From assembly GCA_964527565.1 (NCBI GenBank), contig CAZGOY010000015.1:1-63591 (forward strand): a DNA stretch of 63,591 nt. Direction: 5' to 3'. A model generated the notes under the pieces. That model was not told where the DNA came from, did not search any database, and saw only the letters and a list, made by a program, of their open reading frames with translations. Position numbers and translations under genes: made by a program. This stretch comes from JAGXQV01 sp964527565 (GTDB lineage Bacteria > Pseudomonadota > Gammaproteobacteria > Burkholderiales > Sulfuricellaceae). Positions 60,087 to 63,591 of this stretch are shown piece by piece (positions within the stretch are counted from its first letter, which is position 1; every line of letters begins with the position of its first letter).

Positions 60087-60743
60087 TCAATGGATCGTGG
60101 TTGAAGGAGGGTTCGTGAGTGGTTCAAACAATCCGGCAAAACCGGCTGCCGCCGCGCGGACATCCAGCGCATCGAACACGGCGCTGATTACGGCCAGCGC
60201 AGCGGCGCCTGCCGCGAGCAATTGCCCGGCATTGTCCGGGGTAATGCCGCCGATGGCGACCAGCGGAAGCGTCAGCTCGCGCCGCGCTTCGTGCAGCAGA
60301 TCAAGCGGGGCGGCAACGGCCTGCGGCTTGGTGGCGGAAGGAAAAAAGCTGCCGAAAGCAGCATAGTCCGCACCATCCGCCTGCGCCGCGCGCGCCAGTT
60401 GCAGGCCATTATAGCAAGAGACGCCGATGATTTTTCCGGGGCCGAGCAGTAGCCGTGCCGCGCGCAAGGAACCGTCGCCGCGCCCCAAATGGACGCCGTC
60501 GGCACCGGACAAGTCGGCCAGGCGCAGGTCGTCGTTGACAATCAACGGTACGGAAAAACGGCGGCATAGCGCCAGCAGTTCGCTGGCCTGCTCGAAACGC
60601 AAGGCCACGTCGCCACTCTTGTCGCGGTATTGCACCAGGCGCGCGCCGCCTTGCAGCGCCCGCTCCACCTTGTCCAGCAACACGCCGGTGTCGGCGCATT
60701 GCGGCGTGATGGCATAGAGGCCGCTAATCGCGTGGCTCGTCAT
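60087..60743 (-). CDS. thiE: Thiamine-phosphate synthase
   Basis: 218 residues. TIM-barrel enzyme joining HMP-PP and thiazole phosphate to thiamine phosphate. GLYAITP, QYRDKSG, LIVNDDLRLADLSGADGVHLGRGD, GVSCYN, DYAAFGSFFPSATKP and VAIGGITPDN are the standard signatures. Its start lies inside the thiD 3-prime end (20-nt overlap), so both are translated from one message. Confidence 0.97.
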   Translation of the reverse strand: MTSHAISGLYAITPQCADTGVLLDKVERALQGGARLVQYRDKSGDVALRFEQASELLALCRRFSVPLIVNDDLRLADLSGADGVHLGRGDGSLRAARLLLGPGKIIGVSCYNGLQLARAAQADGADYAAFGSFFPSATKPQAVAAPLDLLHEARRELTLPLVAIGGITPDNAGQLLAAGAAALAVISAVFDALDVRAAAAGFAGLFEPLTNPPSTTIH

Positions 60744-61584
60744 CGTCCACCTCTGCGCTTTCAGGCCCCCCGCCCTCCGGCGCGCGCGCCCAGAACATGC
60801 GGTCAGGAATGAATTGCCCCATGCCGGGACGGAATCCCGCGTTCAGCGTCTGCCAGGTAAATTCCTGCGCCTCCTTCACCGCCTCGCTGACTTCCAAACC
60901 GTGGGCGATGGCGGCGGCAATCGCCGAGGCCAGTGTGCAGCCGGAGCCATGGTAGCTGTCCGGCAGGCGCTGCCAGGCGTCGCTGCGCACCACGCCCCGC
61001 TCGTTGTACAGCACGTTTTCCACTTTCGGCGTGTTTTCGTGGGTGCCGGTAATCAGCACGTATTCGCAGCCCAGACCGACCAGGTATTCGGCGCACTCCG
61101 GCAAGCCCGGCGTTTCGTCGTCGTCGCGCTCGTGCATGGCCAGGCGCAGGGCCTCGACGCTGTTGGGCGTCATCAGGGTGGTTTGCGGAACCAGCATTTC
61201 CAGCAACACCGAAAGCATGTCGTCATCAGCCAGATCGTCGCCGCGCCCGGAAGCCAGCACCGGGTCGAGGATTAGGGGAATGTCGGGATAATCCCCCACC
61301 ACTTCGGCAATGGCCGCCATGCCTTCCACGCTGCCCACCAGGCCGACCTTGAAGACCGCCACTGGCATGTCTTCCAGCACACAGCGCGCCTGATCGACGA
61401 TCCAGTCGGCATCCAGCGGCAGGATTTCCTCCACGCCCAGAGTGTCCTGCACGGTGATGGCGGTAATCACCGAAAGCGGGTGGCAGCCCATGCTGGAAAG
61501 CGTGAGCAAATCCGCCTGCATCCCGGCGCCGCCGGTGGGGTCGGAGGCGGAAAAAACCAGAACGATGGGGGGAGTGTCGGCCAT
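60724..61584 (-). CDS. thiD: Hydroxymethylpyrimidine/phosphomethylpyrimidine kinase
   Basis: 286 residues from ATG 61584. Ribokinase-like enzyme phosphorylating HMP to HMP-PP: FSASDPTGGAGMQADLLTL, AITVQDTLGV, VFKVGLVGS, LDPVLASGRGD and SYHGSGCTLASAIAAAIAHG with the catalytic Asp/Gly loop changed to HGSGC as in family members. C-terminal acidic tail with EDDDEPRD-like residues is unusual but probably unstructured. Supplies substrate for ThiE next door. Confidence 0.96.
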   Translation of the reverse strand: MADTPPIVLVFSASDPTGGAGMQADLLTLSSMGCHPLSVITAITVQDTLGVEEILPLDADWIVDQARCVLEDMPVAVFKVGLVGSVEGMAAIAEVVGDYPDIPLILDPVLASGRGDDLADDDMLSVLLEMLVPQTTLMTPNSVEALRLAMHERDDDETPGLPECAEYLVGLGCEYVLITGTHENTPKVENVLYNERGVVRSDAWQRLPDSYHGSGCTLASAIAAAIAHGLEVSEAVKEAQEFTWQTLNAGFRPGMGQFIPDRMFWARAPEGGGPESAEVDDDEPRD

Positions 61585-61591
61585 GATGGAA

Positions 61592-62389
61592 TTACCAGAA
61601 ATAAACCAGAACGATGAAACCCAGGACCAAGCGATACCAGGCGAAGGCATTGAAATTGTGATGCGCCACGTAGCGCAGCAAGCCCTTCACCGCCCAGAAG
61701 GCACTGATGAAGGATACTACGAAGCCGGTGGCGAAGACGTCCAGATCGGACAACGACAGGAGCGCCCAGTTCTTGTAGACATCGTAGAAAGTCGCCGCGA
61801 ACATGGTGGGGATGGCGAGATAGAAGGAAAATTCGGTGGCGGTCTGGCGCGAGAGGCCGAACAGCATGCCGCCGATGATGGTGGCGCCGGAACGCGAGGT
61901 GCCGGGAAACATCGCCACCGACTGGGCAAAGCCGACCTTCAGCGCGTCTTTCCAGTCCATGTCGTCGATGCTGTTGACGCGCGGCACATGATTCATGCGC
62001 TCCACCCAGAAGATGATCAGCGCGCCGACGATCAGGGCGATGGCCACGGTGAACGGGTTGAACAGATGTTCCTTGATGAGCTTGTGCAACATCAGCCCGA
62101 GCACCCCCGCCGGCAGGAAGCCGACGACCAGGTTCACCACGAAACGGTTGGCCGCCGCCTCGCGCCCCAGCCCGCGCACCACCCCGGAAAGGCGCGCACG
62201 GAATTCCCAGCACACTGCCAGAATCGCACCCAGCTGGATGACGATCTCGAACACCTTGCCCTTGGCGTCATTGAAATCGAGCAGATCGCCGACGATGATC
62301 AGGTGCCCGGTGCTGGAAACCGGCAGGAATTCGGTGAGCCCCTCGACCAGGCCGAGGATGAAGGCTTTGAGAAGCAGGGGAATGTCCAA
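61592..62389 (-). CDS. uppP: Undecaprenyl-diphosphatase (UppP/BacA)
   Basis: 265 residues from TTG 62389 without an evident ribosome site, so the start is uncertain. Eight-helix membrane phosphatase that regenerates undecaprenyl phosphate for peptidoglycan and O-antigen. The signatures LGLVEGLTEFLPVSSTGHLI and FPGTSRSGATIIGGMLFGLSR (catalytic Glu/Ser/Arg loops) are intact. Bacitracin resistance determinant in overexpression. Followed by thiD after 7 nt. Confidence 0.96.
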   Translation of the reverse strand: MDIPLLLKAFILGLVEGLTEFLPVSSTGHLIIVGDLLDFNDAKGKVFEIVIQLGAILAVCWEFRARLSGVVRGLGREAAANRFVVNLVVGFLPAGVLGLMLHKLIKEHLFNPFTVAIALIVGALIIFWVERMNHVPRVNSIDDMDWKDALKVGFAQSVAMFPGTSRSGATIIGGMLFGLSRQTATEFSFYLAIPTMFAATFYDVYKNWALLSLSDLDVFATGFVVSFISAFWAVKGLLRYVAHHNFNAFAWYRLVLGFIVLVYFW

Positions 62390-62445
62390 GGAGATGCGCG
62401 CCTGGAAAAAGGCGCTATTCTACCATCCCTCAAACATCCGGTTGC

Positions 62446-62597
62446 TTAGCCCGCATGTTTCATAAAAAACGCAGCCTTACCGGTAGGAGGGGCCTTGGCC
62501 CCGAGCTTTTCCGTTTTCAGCAATGGAAAAATCAAAATCTCGGGGCCAAGGCCCCTCCTACGGCGTTGGGCGGCACTCATGAAATATCCGGGCCAGG
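62446..62597. repeat. Intergenic palindromic element, copy D
   Basis: 23-nt inverted arms (62483-62505 and 62539-62561, perfect) with core GGGGCCTTGGCCCC and the shared spacer motif AAATCAAAATCTCGG. Outer ends CATGTTTCATAAAAAACGC and GGCGGCACTCATGAAATATC match copy A. It sits between uppP and DUF2892. Confidence 0.88.
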
Positions 62598-62612
62598 CCG
62601 ACGCGGGAGCGG

Positions 62613-62807
62613 TCAGCCCTTTTTCATCGGGCAGGAGTTGATGCCCAGCAGGGGGTAGAACGGGCAAAAGCTGAAGACGCCGGTGAGCAGCGGCACGACG
62701 CCGATCCAGGTCCAGGGGGCGCCGATTCCGGCCACGGCCAGGCCGATCAAGACCAGCCCCGCTACGATACGCAATACACGGTCGATTCCGCCGACATTCG
62801 CTTTCAT
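62613..62807 (-). CDS. DUF2892 family inner-membrane protein
   Basis: 64 residues from ATG 62807 with GAAGGAGAG upstream. ANVGGIDRVLRIVAGLVLIGLAVAG then PWTWIGVVPLLTGVFSFCPFYPLLGINSC: two membrane helices and the conserved CPFYPLLGIN(S/T)C motif with two cysteines, as in the membrane domain of YgaP-like rhodanese proteins. Function not established; a role in sulfur or cyanide/sulfide handling is suggested for the family. Pairs with the Crp/Fnr regulator upstream. Confidence 0.9.
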   Translation of the reverse strand: MKANVGGIDRVLRIVAGLVLIGLAVAGIGAPWTWIGVVPLLTGVFSFCPFYPLLGINSCPMKKG

Positions 62808-62882
62808 GGTGCTCTCCTTCAATGAATTAAGAAACGGTGAGCGCATTTAGCCATGCGGCAGCGGGCATGTCTGTAACCTAAG

Positions 62883-63536
62883 TCACCCAGCGGCAATCCG
62901 CCGCAAGCCGGCGGCATCGAGAATTTCCACCTGCTCGCGCCCGAGCGCCACCAGGCCCTGCCCGGCGAAACCCTTGAGCAGGCGGGTCACCATTTCGCGC
63001 ACGCTGCCCAGTTCGTCGGCCAGTTGCTGGTGGGTGACGTGCAGGCGCTGCCCCTTGCCCAGCAGCAGCGCGGCCAGGCGCTGATCGAGCTTGCGGAAGG
63101 CGACTTCCTCGACCAGTTGCATCAGCTCGGCGATACGTTCGGCAAACAGTTGAAACACGAAAGCGCGAAACGGCGGGCTGGCAAGCAAGCGGTCGAATTG
63201 CGGGCGCGGCAGGAACACCAGTTCGGTGGCGCCCTCCGTGACGCCGCGCGCATTGTAATCGGCATGGCCGAGCAGGCAACTGGAGGTGATGATGCAGGTT
63301 TCCCCCGGCAAGACCCGGTAAAGCGGCAGCTCGCGCCCATTGGGCGCGGCCTTCAGCACGCGCACCGCCCCCGCCAGCACGAAGGGAAAACCCTGGCAGG
63401 GCTGGCGTTCGTCGAACAGCACCGTGCCGGCGGGCACGGAGATGAGTTGCGCCTGCGCCAACACCTCGGCGCGCAACGCCGGAGCGACTTCGGCCAGCGC
63501 CGGATAGAGCTCCATCAGCTTGGCGGCATTTTCCAT
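62883..63536 (-). CDS. Crp/Fnr-family transcriptional regulator
   Basis: 217 residues from ATG 63536 with no clear ribosome site. N-terminal cNMP-binding-type beta roll (VPAGTVLFDERQPCQGFPFVLAGAVRVLK ... LYRVLPGETCIITSSCLLG) and a C-terminal winged helix with HVTHQQLADELGSVREMVTRLLKGF. The FNR iron-sulfur cysteine cluster at the N-terminus is absent; three scattered cysteines (CQGF, CIITSSC) might sense redox or sulfide. Precedes the DUF2892 gene by 75 nt in the same direction and probably controls it. Confidence 0.92.
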   Translation of the reverse strand: MENAAKLMELYPALAEVAPALRAEVLAQAQLISVPAGTVLFDERQPCQGFPFVLAGAVRVLKAAPNGRELPLYRVLPGETCIITSSCLLGHADYNARGVTEGATELVFLPRPQFDRLLASPPFRAFVFQLFAERIAELMQLVEEVAFRKLDQRLAALLLGKGQRLHVTHQQLADELGSVREMVTRLLKGFAGQGLVALGREQVEILDAAGLRRIAAG

Positions 63537-63591
63537 ATAACGAATAGCGTTTATCCGCCGCCCCGCCCAAGCCTGCGAGAGCCACCGAACT

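Overview
The window is GC-rich, gene-dense DNA with the gene order of a betaproteobacterium. The division/cell-wall (dcw) cluster mraZ-rsmH-ftsL-ftsI-murE-murF-mraY-murD-ftsW-murG-murC-murB-ddlB-ftsQ-ftsA-ftsZ is followed by lpxC, dciA, an M23 peptidase, secA and argJ, a linkage typical of Betaproteobacteria. A type IV pilus minor-pilin/PilY1 operon, LPS-core genes and a TrpB2 gene fit a Gram-negative, environmental, Nitrosomonadales-like host, but the exact taxon is an inference. No rRNA, tRNA, prophage, transposase or CRISPR array was seen. A 100-N scaffold gap lies between ftsA and ftsZ.

Layout. 1-4.4 kb: a tightly overlapping operon of a thermostable-hemolysin-family protein, an AMP-forming ligase, a heme-oxygenase-like diiron protein, an SDR and a TPR lipoprotein or periplasmic protein, which looks like a small-molecule pathway of unknown product. 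4.5-10.8 kb: trpB2, then waaA/waaC (minus strand), a Phd/PIN toxin-antitoxin (TA) pair, a WaaE-type glycosyltransferase and a UDP-glucuronate epimerase. 11-13 kb: an OprC/NosA-type copper receptor behind a sigma-54-like promoter. 13.2-20.6 kb: two TA pairs, an alpha/beta hydrolase, a metal/cobalamin-type ABC importer pair, a HAD phosphatase, an unusual HTH-ferredoxin-reductase fusion, a DUF815 ATPase and a small coiled-coil membrane protein. 20.6-27.4 kb: argJ, secA, M23 peptidase, dciA, lpxC. 27.5-46.3 kb: a ccdAB pair inserted between lpxC and ftsZ, then the whole dcw cluster read leftward from a promoter carrying four MraZ boxes. 46.6-54 kb: pilE-fimT-pilV-pilW-pilX-pilY1, rightward. 54-58.6 kb: vapBC, an orphan antitoxin with a truncated toxin, msbA, a second vapBC and a hicBA pair with broken hicA, all interspersed with scraps of pilY1. 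58.8-63.6 kb: hemL, thiE, thiD, uppP, a DUF2892 protein and a Crp/Fnr regulator.

How parts work together. WaaA, WaaC, the WaaE-like transferase, LpxC and MsbA build and flip lipid A-core. The mur/fts genes and UppP build and recycle the peptidoglycan carrier and place the septum. SecA exports the envelope proteins. The pilin operon encodes the priming complex and the PilY1 tip adhesin. Eight TA modules in 63 kb (one with truncated toxin, one with frameshifted toxin) and several families of intergenic palindromic repeats, two copies of which supply the stop codon of the adjoining gene, mark repeated small insertions into otherwise conserved operons.
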